A stretch of 64,000 bases of DNA, taken from assembly GCF_009728735.1 (NCBI RefSeq), contig NZ_CP024636.1:2915134-2979133 (forward strand). Direction: 5' to 3'. This DNA comes from Pantoea phytobeneficialis (GTDB lineage: Bacteria > Pseudomonadota > Gammaproteobacteria > Enterobacterales > Enterobacteriaceae). The notes under the pieces are model-generated. The model searched no databases and was not told the origin of the DNA. It was given only the letters and a program-made list of their open reading frames with translations. Positions 9,745-19,085 of the stretch are shown here, one piece after another; position 1 is the first letter of the stretch; each line of letters opens with the position of its first letter. The position numbers and the translations under genes are program-made.

Positions 9745-10323
9745 ATGAGTAGTAAAGAACAGAACACCCCAAACGAGCAAGTCTCAGACGAAATTCAACA
9801 GGATCAACAGCACGCGGACGCAGAGACAGCAACTGAGGTGGATCCGCGTGATGAACGTATTGCGCAACTGGAGGCTGAATTGGCTCAGTCGCAGTCTGGC
9901 GTGCGTGATGCGCAACTGCGTGCGCAGGCGGAGATTGAAAATATCCGTCGTCGTACTGAAATGGATGTGGAAAAAGCGCACAAATTTGCGCTGGAAAAAT
10001 TTGCCAACGAGCTGCTGCCGGTGATTGATAGCCTGGAGCGTGCGCTGGAAGTGGCAGACAAAGAGAATTCTGAGCTGGCATCAATGATTGAAGGCATCGA
10101 ACTGACGCTGAAATCACTGCTGGGTGCGGTGCGTAAATTTGGTGTCGAAGTGGTAGGTGAAACCAACGTACCATTCAACCCGGATGTACATCAGGCGATG
10201 TCGATGATGGAATCTGAAGAGGTTGCACCGAATCACGTCATGATGGTGATGCAGCGAGGCTACACCCTGAACGGTCGCCTGCTGCGCCCGGCAATGGTTG
10301 CTGTGGCAAAAGCGAAAAGCTGA
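9745..10323 (+). CDS. grpE: Nucleotide exchange factor GrpE
   Basis: GrpE releases ADP from DnaK in the DnaK-DnaJ chaperone cycle. The protein has the long N-terminal helix ([16 protein letters not shown]), the [17 protein letters not shown] dimer segment and a C-terminal beta domain ending [22 protein letters not shown] chose the ATG giving MSSKEQ, preceded by a GGAG ribosome site, because it matches E. coli; an in-frame ATG nine codons upstream is less likely. Expression should rise with heat through the sigma-32 promoter upstream. Confidence 0.96.
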   Translation: MSSKEQNTPNEQVSDEIQQDQQHADAETATEVDPRDERIAQLEAELAQSQSGVRDAQLRAQAEIENIRRRTEMDVEKAHKFALEKFANELLPVIDSLERALEVADKENSELASMIEGIELTLKSLLGAVRKFGVEVVGETNVPFNPDVHQAMSMMESEEVAPNHVMMVMQRGYTLNGRLLRPAMVAVAKAKS

Positions 10324-10340
10324 TTTCTCGCACAATAGTT

Positions 10341-10367
10341 AACGGCCGCCTGACGCGGCCGTTTTTG
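10341..10367. terminator. Terminator between grpE and ung
   Basis: AACGGCCGC and GCGGCCGTT form a stem followed by a T-rich tract after grpE. ung converges on it from the other side. Confidence 0.8.
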
Positions 10368-10369
10368 TT

Positions 10370-11047
10370 TTACGGTAACACTGGTGTCCAGTCGATGGGT
10401 GTTTGTCCTGCCTGGCTGAGCAATGCATTGGCTTGTGAAAAGTGCTTGCTGCCGAAAAAACCGCGATGCGCGGAGAGTGGCGAGGGATGCGGTGCTTTCA
10501 ACACATGATGGCGCTGACGATCGATGATGCTTCCTTTCTTCTGCGCATGTGACCCCCACAGAAGAAAAATCACCCCTTCACGATGCTGATTGATAGCGCT
10601 AATGACATTGTCGGTAAAGGTCTCCCAACCAAAGCGGGCATGGGAGTGCGCCTGACCCGCCTGCACCGTTAGCACGGTATTTAATAACATCACCCCTTGT
10701 TTTGCCCAGCTTTCCAGAAAGCCGTGCTGTGGGCGTATAAAGCCGGGAATATCCTGTTCCAGCTCTTTGTACATGTTCAACAACGAAGGGGGAATGGCGA
10801 CGCCGGGCAGCACTGAAAAAGCCAGTCCGTGCGCCTGATTAGGGCCGTGGTAAGGATCCTGGCCCAATATCACGACTTTAACATCACCCAATTCGGTCAG
10901 TCGAAAGGCGTTAAAGACATCTTTTTGCGGCGGATAGACAGTGACGCCCGCAGCACGCTCGTTGGCGACCGCTTTCAGCGTCTCAACAAAATAAGGTTTC
11001 TGTTTCTCTTCAGCCAGCACATCGTGCCAGGTCAGCTTCTCGCTCAT
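10370..11047 (-). CDS. ung: Uracil-DNA glycosylase
   Basis: This 225-residue base-excision repair enzyme removes uracil from DNA. The water-activating motif GQDPYHG (Asp64) and the minor-groove loop [13 protein letters not shown] are intact, and length fits family 1 UDG. It is convergent with grpE and divergent from grcA, the order seen in E. coli. Confidence 0.97.
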   Translation of the reverse strand: MSEKLTWHDVLAEEKQKPYFVETLKAVANERAAGVTVYPPQKDVFNAFRLTELGDVKVVILGQDPYHGPNQAHGLAFSVLPGVAIPPSLLNMYKELEQDIPGFIRPQHGFLESWAKQGVMLLNTVLTVQAGQAHSHARFGWETFTDNVISAINQHREGVIFLLWGSHAQKKGSIIDRQRHHVLKAPHPSPLSAHRGFFGSKHFSQANALLSQAGQTPIDWTPVLP

Positions 11048-11205
11048 TATTGACTCCCTGCCAAAAAAATTGCGCTTAGCTTAACCCGTCCTGGCAGGGA
11101 GCAGAAGGTTAAAAAAATTTGAGAATTTACAAAAAAAATTTAAACGAGAAAATTATTTCAAATCAATTTATTAGGTGTCGAGGCCGAGAATCTGGCTGGA
11201 TGAAA

Positions 11206-11247
11206 TTGATGCAGGTCAAAACGGCTGGATTGTTGCAGTGCTATACC
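11206..11247 (+). promoter_or_regulatory. FNR class II promoter of grcA
   Basis: TTGATGCAGGTCAA (11206-11219) matches the FNR consensus TTGAT-N4-ATCAA at 9 of 10 positions. A -10-like TATACC lies at 11242-11247, giving a start near 11254 and FNR centred near -41.5. A weaker half site (TTATT-N4-ATCAA, 11153-11166) lies upstream. E. coli grcA is FNR-activated with two sites. Confidence 0.68.
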
Positions 11248-11314
11248 TGAGCATCACAAAATTTCGATAACCACGCTGTTCGCCTGCGGCAGCGCCAGGC
11301 TCAGGAGGCCATCT

Positions 11315-11698
11315 ATGATTACCGGTATTCAAATTACTAAAACCAATAACCCGCAACTGCTGAACTCTTTCTGGTTGCTGGATGATGAAAAATCCGAAGC
11401 GCGCTGCCTGTGTGCAAAAGGCGATTTTGCAGAAGATCAGGTTGTTGCTATCAGCGATTTGGGTGAAATCGCTTACCGCGAAATTCCGCTGGAGCAAAAA
11501 CCGGTGGTGCGTATTGAAGGTGGTCAGCATCTGAACGTTAACGTCCTGCGCCGTGAAACTCTGGAAGATGCCGTGAAACATCCGGAGAATTACCCGCAGC
11601 TGACCATTCGCGTATCAGGCTATGCGGTGCGTTTTAATGCCCTGACACCAGAACAACAACGTGATGTGATCACCCGCACTTTCACCGAAAGCCTGTAA
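11315..11698 (+). CDS. grcA: Autonomous glycyl radical cofactor GrcA
   Basis: This 127-residue protein resembles the C-terminal end of pyruvate formate-lyase and replaces the damaged glycyl-radical segment of PFL after oxygen exposure. The radical glycine lies in [21 protein letters not shown] near the C-terminus, and the N-terminus ([22 protein letters not shown]) is typical. The start follows AGGAGG closely. Anaerobic and acid induction is known for the family and fits the FNR promoter upstream. Confidence 0.95.
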   Translation: MITGIQITKTNNPQLLNSFWLLDDEKSEARCLCAKGDFAEDQVVAISDLGEIAYREIPLEQKPVVRIEGGQHLNVNVLRRETLEDAVKHPENYPQLTIRVSGYAVRFNALTPEQQRDVITRTFTESL

Positions 11699-11738
11699 TT
11701 CGGCTTTTTGTACCACTGACGAAAAGACACACAGTAAT

Positions 11739-11775
11739 AAAGGCCGTGCTGGTGCATACCGGTGCGGCCTTTTCA
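11739..11775 (+). terminator. Terminator after grcA
   Basis: AAAGGCCG pairs with CGGCCTTT across a CATACC-centred inner stem, with TTTTCATTTT following. Confidence 0.65.
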
Positions 11776-11854
11776 TTTTGGTCAGCGAGTCAGATGGCTT
11801 AGTTCATCGAGCCTGAGTAAAGAAGTAGAGTGAAGTGTCTGTTTTGGGCAGTCA

Positions 11855-11886
11855 AAAATAAAAAAACCGCCTCAAATGAGGCGGCA
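11855..11886 (-). terminator. Terminator of srmB
   Basis: On the minus strand GCCGCCTC-ATTT-GAGGCGG is followed by seven T, just past the srmB stop. Confidence 0.85.
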
Positions 11887-11905
11887 TTTTCGTCAGAGTG
11901 CTGAT

Positions 11906-13234
11906 TTATTCCGCACTCTGTCCCGATGTCCCGGAGCCGCTCGGTTTGCGGCGTTTACCGATATTTTTAGTATCGCGGTGACGTTTCTTCACACGCGGTT
12001 TCTCGGCTTCTTTCTCTTTCTGCTCCTGACGCTTCGCAAGCACTTTTTTCGACGGTTTACCGGTGACTTTTGCGCTTGGTGCGCGCGATTCTGGGCGCAG
12101 CTCATCGATGGTACGAGGTTTCAACGGCTCATTAATATAGCGGCTGATCTTACCCAGCAACACATGGTCATGCGCTTCAACCAGTGACAGCGCGGTTCCT
12201 TTGCGTCCGGCGCGTGCGGTGCGTCCGATACGGTGCAGATAGGTATCCGCAGTACGCGGCATGTCGTAGTTGAAGACATGGCTGACGTCTTCGATATCAA
12301 TCCCGCGTGCAGCAACGTCGGTCGCTACCAGCACGTTAACGCGACCATCATTCAGACGCTTCAGCGCTTCGTTACGCTTAGCCTGCACCATTTCGCCTTC
12401 GAGATAGCTACAGCGAATGCCAGCTTCATGCAGCCAGGTCACCAACTCATGCAGGCGTTCACGCTTACGTACAAACACAATCGAGCGCGTCACTTCCGGC
12501 TGCTTCAGCAGGTGCACCAGCAATTTAGTTTTATGCTCAACATCGTCGGCACGGTAATACCATTGCTGAATTTTCTTACGCTCACGCTGGCTGGGATCGG
12601 CATCAACCGATACCGGGTCGTTCAGCAGACGCTCAGCAAAATCTTTAATGCTGTCGCCTTCCAGTGTGGCGGAGAACAGCATCGTCTGTTTACGCCAGCG
12701 GGTTTCACCCGCGATAGTTTCAATATCCTGGGCAAAGCCCATGTCCAGCATGCGATCAGCTTCGTCCAGGATTAGCGTTTCTACTGCACGGCAATCAAAG
12801 TTCTCTTCTTTGATGTATTGCAGCAGACGACCAGTGGTTGCGACTACGATGTCCTGATTTTCGCTGAATACCTCAGCGTGGTTCATATAGGCAACGCCGC
12901 CGGTGATGGTGGCGATATCCAGATGCGTGTGTTTCGCTAACTCACGCGCGTGGTCGGCAACCTGCATCGCCAGTTCACGCGTGGGCGTTAAAATTAAAAT
13001 GCGCGGCGGGCCTGATTTTTTACGTGGAAAATCGATCAGGTGCTGCATAGCCGGCAGCAGATAGGCTGCGGTTTTCCCCGTTCCGGTCGGCGCTGAACCC
13101 AGTACGTCACGGCCCTCCAGAGCGGCAGGGATGGCCTCAGCCTGGATGGCTGTTGGGCGCGTGAAGCCTTTTTCCTGCAGGGCATCCAGCAGGCTTTCGT
13201 CGAGTTCGAGTTCGGAGAATGTGGTTACGGTCAT
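11906..13234 (-). CDS. srmB: DEAD-box RNA helicase SrmB
   Basis: This 442-residue helicase assists early 50S ribosomal subunit assembly. It has the Q motif ([14 protein letters not shown]), motif I ([12 protein letters not shown]), motif II (LDEADRML), SAT motif III and [11 protein letters not shown] motif VI. A Lys/Arg-rich C-terminal tail of about 70 residues (after about 370) is typical of SrmB and binds RNA. It is divergent from trmN6, as in E. coli. Confidence 0.95.
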   Translation of the reverse strand: MTVTTFSELELDESLLDALQEKGFTRPTAIQAEAIPAALEGRDVLGSAPTGTGKTAAYLLPAMQHLIDFPRKKSGPPRILILTPTRELAMQVADHARELAKHTHLDIATITGGVAYMNHAEVFSENQDIVVATTGRLLQYIKEENFDCRAVETLILDEADRMLDMGFAQDIETIAGETRWRKQTMLFSATLEGDSIKDFAERLLNDPVSVDADPSQRERKKIQQWYYRADDVEHKTKLLVHLLKQPEVTRSIVFVRKRERLHELVTWLHEAGIRCSYLEGEMVQAKRNEALKRLNDGRVNVLVATDVAARGIDIEDVSHVFNYDMPRTADTYLHRIGRTARAGRKGTALSLVEAHDHVLLGKISRYINEPLKPRTIDELRPESRAPSAKVTGKPSKKVLAKRQEQKEKEAEKPRVKKRHRDTKNIGKRRKPSGSGTSGQSAE

Positions 13235-13390
13235 GGTCTACCTCAGTTTGGGGCGCTGATTATAGACAGAACAAACATAATCTTCATCTGTTTGTGTGCC
13301 AACTCGCCATGCCAGGAGATGTTTTCCCTGCTCTGTCACGTTACACTGAAGCTCTGCCATTGGGCAGGATTTGTTGAGTGGTTGCAGAGA

Positions 13391-14140
13391 ATGACAGAAA
13401 CGACGCCGCATCCGCGGCCTCAGTTACAAAAAAATGGTTTTACGTTTAAGCGATTTTTTATTGCCCACGATCGCTGTGCAATGAAAGTTGGCACCGACGG
13501 TATTTTGTTAGGCGCATGGGCACCGGTGGCGGGTGTGCGACGCGTGCTGGATATTGGTAGCGGTAGCGGCCTGATAGCCTTAATGATTGCGCAGCGAACG
13601 CCGGATGATGTGCAGATAGATGCAGTTGAGCTGGATGCTGATGCAGCACAACAGGCGCAGGAGAATGTGCTGGCCTCCCCCTGGCCATCGCGGGTAACAA
13701 CCCATCAGGCAGATATCGTGCAATGGGCCGATGCTTGTGAACAGCGCTATTCCCTGATCGTTAGCAACCCACCTTATTTTGCTCCCGGTGTGGCCTGTGC
13801 CACGCCGCAGCGTGCGACCGCGCGTTCGACCGACACCCTGGATCATCATACTTTGTTGCGCTGTGCCGCCCAGTTAATAGAAGAAGAAGGCTTCTTTTGC
13901 GTGGTGCTGCCAGAATCACTGGGCCAAAGTATGATTGAACAGGCGCAGCAAGATGGCTGGCATCTGCGTTTTCGTTATGACGTTGCCGAGTATGCTCAAC
14001 GCCCGCCTCATCGCGTGCTATTGGGTTTTTCCCCCTGCATGGGAGAACAACTGATAGAGCGGTTGGCGATACGCGATGAAAACACCCAATACTCGGAAGA
14101 CTGGTGCAGCCTGACGCGTGATTTCTACCTGTTCATGTAG
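13391..14140 (+). CDS. trmN6: tRNA1(Val) A37 N6-methyltransferase
   Basis: This 249-residue SAM-dependent enzyme (YfiC) methylates A37 of valine tRNA1. Motif I is [15 protein letters not shown] and the amino-methylase motif is NPPY (SNPPYFAPG). I chose the start [20 protein letters not shown] because it matches the E. coli N-terminus; 33 more codons upstream are open but look non-native. Its last 16 bases overlap the convergent end of nadB. Confidence 0.92.
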   Translation: MTETTPHPRPQLQKNGFTFKRFFIAHDRCAMKVGTDGILLGAWAPVAGVRRVLDIGSGSGLIALMIAQRTPDDVQIDAVELDADAAQQAQENVLASPWPSRVTTHQADIVQWADACEQRYSLIVSNPPYFAPGVACATPQRATARSTDTLDHHTLLRCAAQLIEEEGFFCVVLPESLGQSMIEQAQQDGWHLRFRYDVAEYAQRPPHRVLLGFSPCMGEQLIERLAIRDENTQYSEDWCSLTRDFYLFM

Positions 14141-15744
14141 TGAGGCGGAGCCAATACCGTAGGAACCGCATCCGGCAGCAAATCCGGATAGTCCGGCGTA
14201 TAGTGCAGGCCTCGACTTTCTTTACGCTCCAGCGCACAACGCACCATCAATTCAGCAACCTGCACCAGATTACGTAACTCCAGCAGGTTGTTGGACAGGC
14301 GAAAATTCGCGTAGTACTCGTCTATCTCCTGTTGGAGTAAGTTGATACGACGTAATGCGCGCTCCAGCCGTTTGGTGGTGCGCACAATGCCCATGTAATC
14401 CCACATAAACAGCCGCAACTCGTGCCAGTTATGTTGAATCACCACGCGCTCATCGGCGTCATCCACGCGGCTTTCATCCCAGGCAGGCAGGTGATTAACC
14501 TGTTCTGTACCGGGTAGCCGGCGGATCACATCTTCGGCGGCTGACCAGCCATAGACCAGGCATTCCAGCAACGAATTCGAAGCCATGCGATTGGCACCAT
14601 GCAGGCCGGTATAGCTCACCTCACCAATCGCATACAGGCCATCGATATCAGTACGCCCTTGCTGATCAACCATCACACCGCCGCAGGTATAGTGAGCAGC
14701 CGGAACGATCGGGATCGGCTCTTTGGTCAAATCGAGGCCGAAAGTCAGCAATTTTTCATAGATCATCGGGAAATGCGCGCGAATGAAACTGGCCGGCTGA
14801 TGGCTGATGTCGAGATACATACAGTCCACGCCAAGACGTTTCATCTCATGGTCAATGGCTCGCGCTACGATATCGCGCGGTGCCAGTTCGGCACGGGGAT
14901 CAAAGTCAGGCATAAAGCGCGTGCCATCCGGGCGCAGTAGCCATGCCCCTTCGCCTCGTAATGCTTCAGTTAACAGGAAATTTTGTGCCTGTGGATGGAA
15001 CAGACAGGTGGGGTGGAATTGATTGAATTCCAGATTCGCTACCCGACAACCCGCACGCCAGGCCATAGCAATGCCATCGCCGGATGCGACATCCGGGTTG
15101 GTGGTGTATTGATACACTTTGGCGGCCCCGCCGGTTGCGAGGATCACCGCGCGCGCCCGGCAGGTTTCAACCTGCTCACGGTTACGGTTCCAGATCCAGG
15201 CCCCAACAACCCGACGAGGTCCGGGTACGCCGATTTTATCGGAAAGAATCAGGTCAACAGCATTGGTACGTTCAAGAATGCGGATGTTGGGATGACTGAG
15301 GGCCTGGCTAACCAGCGTGGTTTCCACCGCGCGACCGGTGGCGTCAGCGCTGTGCAAAATGCGACGATGGCTGTGGCCTCCCTCGCGTGTCAGGTGGTAG
15401 CGAGCTTCACCATCAGCTTGCGGTTCTTTGTCGAAGGCTACGCCGTTATCAATTAACCATTGCACGCAGTCGCGTGCGTTACTGGCGATAAAATTGACGG
15501 TAGCACGATCGCATAACCCCGCTCCGGCAATCAGCGTATCCTCCACATGCGATTCAATGCTGTCGGTTTCATCGAACACCGCTGCGATGCCGCCTTGTGC
15601 GTAGAGCGTTGAACCTTCATTCACCTGCGCTTTACTCAGGACCGTAACCTGATAATGCGGCGCCAGGCGCAGCGCCAGTGACAGGCCAGCAGCGCCGCTG
15701 CCGACGATAAGTACGTCGCACTGATAATCGGATTGGGAAGTCAT
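14125..15744 (-). CDS. nadB: L-aspartate oxidase
   Basis: This 539-residue FAD enzyme oxidises L-aspartate to iminoaspartate, the first step of NAD synthesis. It has the FAD-binding [11 protein letters not shown] motif, the GGIAAVF and [12 protein letters not shown] active-site segments and the [26 protein letters not shown] dinucleotide region. The [15 protein letters not shown] start fits the family; a TTG seven codons upstream is in frame. It is divergent from the rpoE operon, as in E. coli. Confidence 0.96.
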   Translation of the reverse strand: MTSQSDYQCDVLIVGSGAAGLSLALRLAPHYQVTVLSKAQVNEGSTLYAQGGIAAVFDETDSIESHVEDTLIAGAGLCDRATVNFIASNARDCVQWLIDNGVAFDKEPQADGEARYHLTREGGHSHRRILHSADATGRAVETTLVSQALSHPNIRILERTNAVDLILSDKIGVPGPRRVVGAWIWNRNREQVETCRARAVILATGGAAKVYQYTTNPDVASGDGIAMAWRAGCRVANLEFNQFHPTCLFHPQAQNFLLTEALRGEGAWLLRPDGTRFMPDFDPRAELAPRDIVARAIDHEMKRLGVDCMYLDISHQPASFIRAHFPMIYEKLLTFGLDLTKEPIPIVPAAHYTCGGVMVDQQGRTDIDGLYAIGEVSYTGLHGANRMASNSLLECLVYGWSAAEDVIRRLPGTEQVNHLPAWDESRVDDADERVVIQHNWHELRLFMWDYMGIVRTTKRLERALRRINLLQQEIDEYYANFRLSNNLLELRNLVQVAELMVRCALERKESRGLHYTPDYPDLLPDAVPTVLAPPHYMNR

Positions 15745-15861
15745 GATGTTTAATTTACTAAACAAAAGGTGTTCAGAGCATAAGCCCGGATGCCAACTCT
15801 GTGAAGTATTTTAAACAGGCTTTGTCGAGGAATTCGGCGTTTTCCGGCGATAATTGCGCGA

Positions 15862-15921
15862 TTTCAGTAAGTTATGTCTGAAAATAACCTTTACGTGTTT
15901 TTTATACCAAACTTACTGAAA
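15862..15921. repeat. 12-bp inverted repeat upstream of rpoE
   Basis: TTTCAGTAAGTT (15862-15873) and its exact complement AACTTACTGAAA (15910-15921) flank a 36-base A/T-rich spacer in the nadB-rpoE intergenic region. Role unknown: it could be an operator pair or a stem in the 5' leader. Confidence 0.6.
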
Positions 15922-15988
15922 ATTCAGGTAATAAAGATGAAAATCGTGGCGTCATAGGTTACTCTGCCAGCGATTATCGGTGCCGGAA

Positions 15989-16159
15989 ATGAGGCTGCCA
16001 GCGCGGCAAATCGCTACACTGAAAGACAATCAACAACAACAGCGTCTGGGTTCCTATACGGAAAATTTTCAGGTCGTGGTGAACTTCATGCCAGAATATG
16101 ACTCTAAGCGCATGCTTGCTCAGAACAATGAGATGTGCTGGCAGTTCATTTACGCATAA
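15989..16159 (+). CDS. Leader ORF upstream of rpoE (RseD-like)
   Basis: This open frame of 56 codons starts MRLPARQIAT and ends WQFIYA, 29 bases before rpoE. E. coli has a leader ORF of similar size (rseD) ahead of rpoE whose translation is coupled to rpoE; the similar place and size suggest the same function here. I cannot confirm sequence similarity from memory. No strong ribosome site is visible before the ATG. It contains no membrane segment. Confidence 0.6.
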   Translation: MRLPARQIATLKDNQQQQRLGSYTENFQVVVNFMPEYDSKRMLAQNNEMCWQFIYA

Positions 16160-16188
16160 AAAAAGAGTTTGGGGAGACATTACCTCGG

Positions 16189-16767
16189 ATGAGCGAGCAG
16201 TTAACGGATCAGGTTCTCGTTGAACGGGTTCAGAAGGGAGATCAAAAGTCATTTAACTTACTGGTGATTCGATACCAGCATAAAGTGGCGAGCCTGGTTT
16301 CACGTTATGTCCCATCGGGCGATGTGCCAGATGTGGTACAGGAGTCTTTTATCAAAGCGTATCGCGCACTGGAATCATTCCGTGGCGACAGCGCATTTTA
16401 CACATGGCTGTACCGTATTGCGGTGAACACAGCAAAAAATTATCTGGTGGCTCAGGGGCGCCGTCCGCCGTCGAGTGATGTTGACGCAATTGATGCGGAA
16501 AACTTCGAAAGTGCGGGTGCATTAAAAGAAATTTCGAACCCTGAGAACTTAATGTTGTCTGACGAACTGAAACAAATTGTTTTTCGTACCATTGAGGCGC
16601 TTCCTGAGGATCTTCGTATGGCAATCACCCTCAGAGAACTGGATGGGTTAAGCTACGAAGAGATTGCCGCCATCATGGATTGCCCGGTCGGTACAGTACG
16701 TTCTCGTATCTTCCGTGCGCGAGAGGCTATTGATAACAAAGTTCAACCGCTTATCCAACGTCAGTGA
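16189..16767 (+). CDS. rpoE: RNA polymerase sigma-E factor
   Basis: RpoE is the extracytoplasmic-stress sigma factor, activated when RseA is degraded in response to misfolded outer-membrane proteins. The 192-residue protein has region 2 (VPDVVQESFIKAYRALESFRGDSAFYTWLYRIAVN) and region 4 (LDGLSYEEIAAIMDCPVGTVRSRIFRAREAI). The MSEQLTDQ start has a GGGGAG ribosome site 12 bases upstream. It heads the rpoE-rseA-rseB-rseC operon. A GGA overlapping the start codon would be compatible with CsrA control known in E. coli. Confidence 0.97.
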   Translation: MSEQLTDQVLVERVQKGDQKSFNLLVIRYQHKVASLVSRYVPSGDVPDVVQESFIKAYRALESFRGDSAFYTWLYRIAVNTAKNYLVAQGRRPPSSDVDAIDAENFESAGALKEISNPENLMLSDELKQIVFRTIEALPEDLRMAITLRELDGLSYEEIAAIMDCPVGTVRSRIFRAREAIDNKVQPLIQRQ

Positions 16768-16794
16768 TAACGGCTACTGGAAGGGTACCAAAGC

Positions 16795-17451
16795 ATGCAG
16801 AAAGAAAAACTTTCCGCTTTAATGGATGGTGAAACTTTAGATAACGAGCTGCTGGCGTCGTTATCAAGGGATGTGAATCTGCAAAAAAGCTGGGAAAGCT
16901 ACCATCTAATCCGCGACACCCTGCGGGGCGATGTGGGTGAAGTGCTGCATTTTGATATCTCCGCGCGCGTGGCGGCAGCCATCGAAAATGAACCGGTGCG
17001 TAAAGTGACTTCGATGATTCCGGAAGCACAACCCGAACCGGTGCGCTGGAAGAAAATGCCGTTCTGGCGTAAGTCCGGTTCCTGGACTGCGCAGCTGGCG
17101 CAGGTTGGCGTAGCAGCCTGTGTATCGTTGGCGGTGATTGTCGGTGTTCAGCACTACAATCAGCCTGCGGGTAGCAACGCAACCGAATCGTCTGATTCGC
17201 CAGTGTTTAATACGCTGCCGATGATGGGCAAGGCTTCACCGGTTAGTCTGGGTGTGCCGTCTGATGCGTTTGATACCAACAGTTCAAACCAGCAGGTGCA
17301 GGAACAGCGTCGTCGTATCAACGCGATGCTGCAAGATTATGAGCTGCAACGTCGTCTGCATGCCGATCAGGTTCAGTTTGAGAAGAACGATCCGCAACAG
17401 GCGCAAGCGAATGTTCCCGGTAATCAGTCGTTAGGAATTCAGCAGCAGTAA
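16795..17451 (+). CDS. rseA: Anti-sigma-E factor RseA
   Basis: This 218-residue inner-membrane protein holds RpoE inactive through its cytoplasmic N-terminal domain (QKEKLSALMDGETLDNELL). One membrane segment lies at about residues 100-122 (AQLAQVGVAACVSLAVIVGV). The periplasmic part is Q- and R-rich and would bind RseB and be cut by DegS, then RseP. It lies 27 bases after rpoE and touches the rseB start. Confidence 0.96.
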   Translation: MQKEKLSALMDGETLDNELLASLSRDVNLQKSWESYHLIRDTLRGDVGEVLHFDISARVAAAIENEPVRKVTSMIPEAQPEPVRWKKMPFWRKSGSWTAQLAQVGVAACVSLAVIVGVQHYNQPAGSNATESSDSPVFNTLPMMGKASPVSLGVPSDAFDTNSSNQQVQEQRRRINAMLQDYELQRRLHADQVQFEKNDPQQAQANVPGNQSLGIQQQ

Positions 17452-18407
17452 TGAAGCAGCTTTGGTGTGCCGTTAGCCTGCTGGCAGGCAGCCTGCTTTA
17501 TACATCTACCGCCCCGGCGCAGACTTCTGCGTCCGGGGCGTTGTTACAGCAGATGGAGCAAGCAAGCCAGTCCCTCAATTATGAATTCGCTTACATCAAT
17601 GTCTCCCGGCTTGGCATAGAGTCCTTGCGTTATCGCCATGCGGTTATCGACAATCGTATCTTTGCTCAATTGTTGCAGATGGACGGGCCACGTCGTGAGG
17701 TGATTCAGCGTGGTAACGATATCAGCTACTTTGAACCCGGCCTTGATCCGTTCTCCTTGCCCGGCAACCATATTGTGGATGCCCTGCCGCCGTTGATGTT
17801 TGCCGACTTCTCACGCCTGAGCGATGCCTACGATTTCATTCCCGTTGGTCGGTCACGCATCGCTGATCAGTTGTGTGAGGTGGTACGCATCGTCTCACGC
17901 GACGGTTCGCGCTACAGCTATGTGGTGTGGCTGGATGTTGATACCAAGCTGCCGTTACGCATTGACCTGCTGGATCGTGATGGCGAGACGCTGGAACAGT
18001 TCCGGGTTATCAGTTTTGCCGTTGATGAAGGTGTGCGTAATCTGATGCAGGGGCTGGAGAAAGCAAATCTGCCGCCAACATTATCATTACCGGCGGGCGA
18101 TAAAGTGCAGCTCAACTGGCAGCCAACATGGCTTCCGGCAGGAATGACCCTCATCTCTCAGAGTCGCCGAGATATCCCGGCGCTGAATAAAACCGTTGAA
18201 TCCCGTCTCTACAGCGATGGCCTGTTTAGTTTTGCGATTAACATTACTCCCGCAGATAAAAACAGCGTGGCGCAGACATTGCGCACTGGGCGTCGTACGG
18301 TGCAGACTGAAGTGCGCAATAATAACGAGATTACCGTGGTGGGTGAGATTCCACCGACCACAGCAAAACGTATTGCGGACAGCATTGATTCGGGATCAGC
18401 AAAATGA
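17451..18407 (+). CDS. rseB: Sigma-E regulatory protein RseB
   Basis: This 318-residue periplasmic protein binds RseA and shields it from DegS until released by off-pathway lipopolysaccharide. It has an N-terminal signal peptide (CAVSLLAGSLLYTSTAPAQ), a MucB/RseB lipoprotein-like domain and a smaller C-terminal domain. Its start overlaps the rseA stop by one base and its end overlaps rseC by four, consistent with translational coupling. Confidence 0.96.
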   Translation: MKQLWCAVSLLAGSLLYTSTAPAQTSASGALLQQMEQASQSLNYEFAYINVSRLGIESLRYRHAVIDNRIFAQLLQMDGPRREVIQRGNDISYFEPGLDPFSLPGNHIVDALPPLMFADFSRLSDAYDFIPVGRSRIADQLCEVVRIVSRDGSRYSYVVWLDVDTKLPLRIDLLDRDGETLEQFRVISFAVDEGVRNLMQGLEKANLPPTLSLPAGDKVQLNWQPTWLPAGMTLISQSRRDIPALNKTVESRLYSDGLFSFAINITPADKNSVAQTLRTGRRTVQTEVRNNNEITVVGEIPPTTAKRIADSIDSGSAK

Positions 18408-18868
18408 TGAGAGAATGGGCCACTGTGGTGGCGTGGAAAGAGGGTATCGCGACGCTACATACCGAAGCGAAAACCTCCTGCAACAGTTGCTCGGCGCGTA
18501 AAGGTTGCGGCAGCCATATGCTGAATAAGCTGGGGCCGAAAAATGCGCATGTGATGGAGATCGTCAGTCCCGAACCGTTGCAGCCAGGTCAGCGTATCGA
18601 ATTGGGGATTCGCGAAAGCAGTTTGTTAGGCTCAGCACTGTTGGTTTATATGACGCCGCTGTTTGGCCTGTTTTTGGTCGCAGGTCTGTTTCAGATGCTG
18701 TTCCATAGCGATCTGGCTTCCGCCTGTGGCGCGCTGTTGGGTGGAGTGGGTGGCTTTATTGTGGCAAAAGGCGTTTCATCGGTGTTTGGTGAGCGTGAGG
18801 CTTTTCAGCCGGTAATCCTCAATATTGCTTTGCCTCCTGATGCCATGCGGGTTGAAACTGAAGTTTGA
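18404..18868 (+). CDS. rseC: SoxR-reducing/sigma-E operon protein RseC
   Basis: This 154-residue inner-membrane protein has a Cys-rich N-terminus (TSCNSCSARKGC), likely holding an Fe-S cluster, and two membrane segments (SALLVYMTPLFGLFLVAGLF and ACGALLGGVGGFIVAKG). The RseC/MucC family helps the Rsx system reduce SoxR and influences sigma-E modestly. It is the last gene of the operon, and a terminator follows. Confidence 0.95.
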   Translation: MMREWATVVAWKEGIATLHTEAKTSCNSCSARKGCGSHMLNKLGPKNAHVMEIVSPEPLQPGQRIELGIRESSLLGSALLVYMTPLFGLFLVAGLFQMLFHSDLASACGALLGGVGGFIVAKGVSSVFGEREAFQPVILNIALPPDAMRVETEV

Positions 18869-18876
18869 TACTTGCC

Positions 18877-18902
18877 GGGCCGCGTCGAACGCGGCCTTTT
18901 TC
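18877..18902 (+). terminator. Terminator after rseC
   Basis: GGGCCGCGT-CGA-ACGCGGCC followed by TTTTT. Confidence 0.85.
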
Positions 18903-18950
18903 ACGGCGTTTAGCCGCTGAAATCTGTTGCGATTCCCCGCAGTTCCATTC

Positions 18951-18979
18951 TTTAACGCAAGGCGTTAACAGTGTAATAT
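18951..18979 (+). promoter_or_regulatory. Candidate lepA promoter
   Basis: TTAACG and TAATAT are separated by 17 bases in the gap between the rse operon and lepA. Matches to the sigma-70 consensus are moderate. Confidence 0.4.
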
Positions 18980-19085
18980 GCGTCGTCATTAATGAGGCTG
19001 ACAGGTTTCCAGGTAAAACTCCATTTCCTGAATATGTCTGTGCTCAAGTATTCAACTGATATTCTACGTGAAGATATTCATATAA

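Noticed and set aside
15770..15988. A sigma-E autoregulatory promoter upstream of rpoE
   Set aside because: An AACTT resembling the -35 is present at 15910, but no convincing -10 lies at the right distance.
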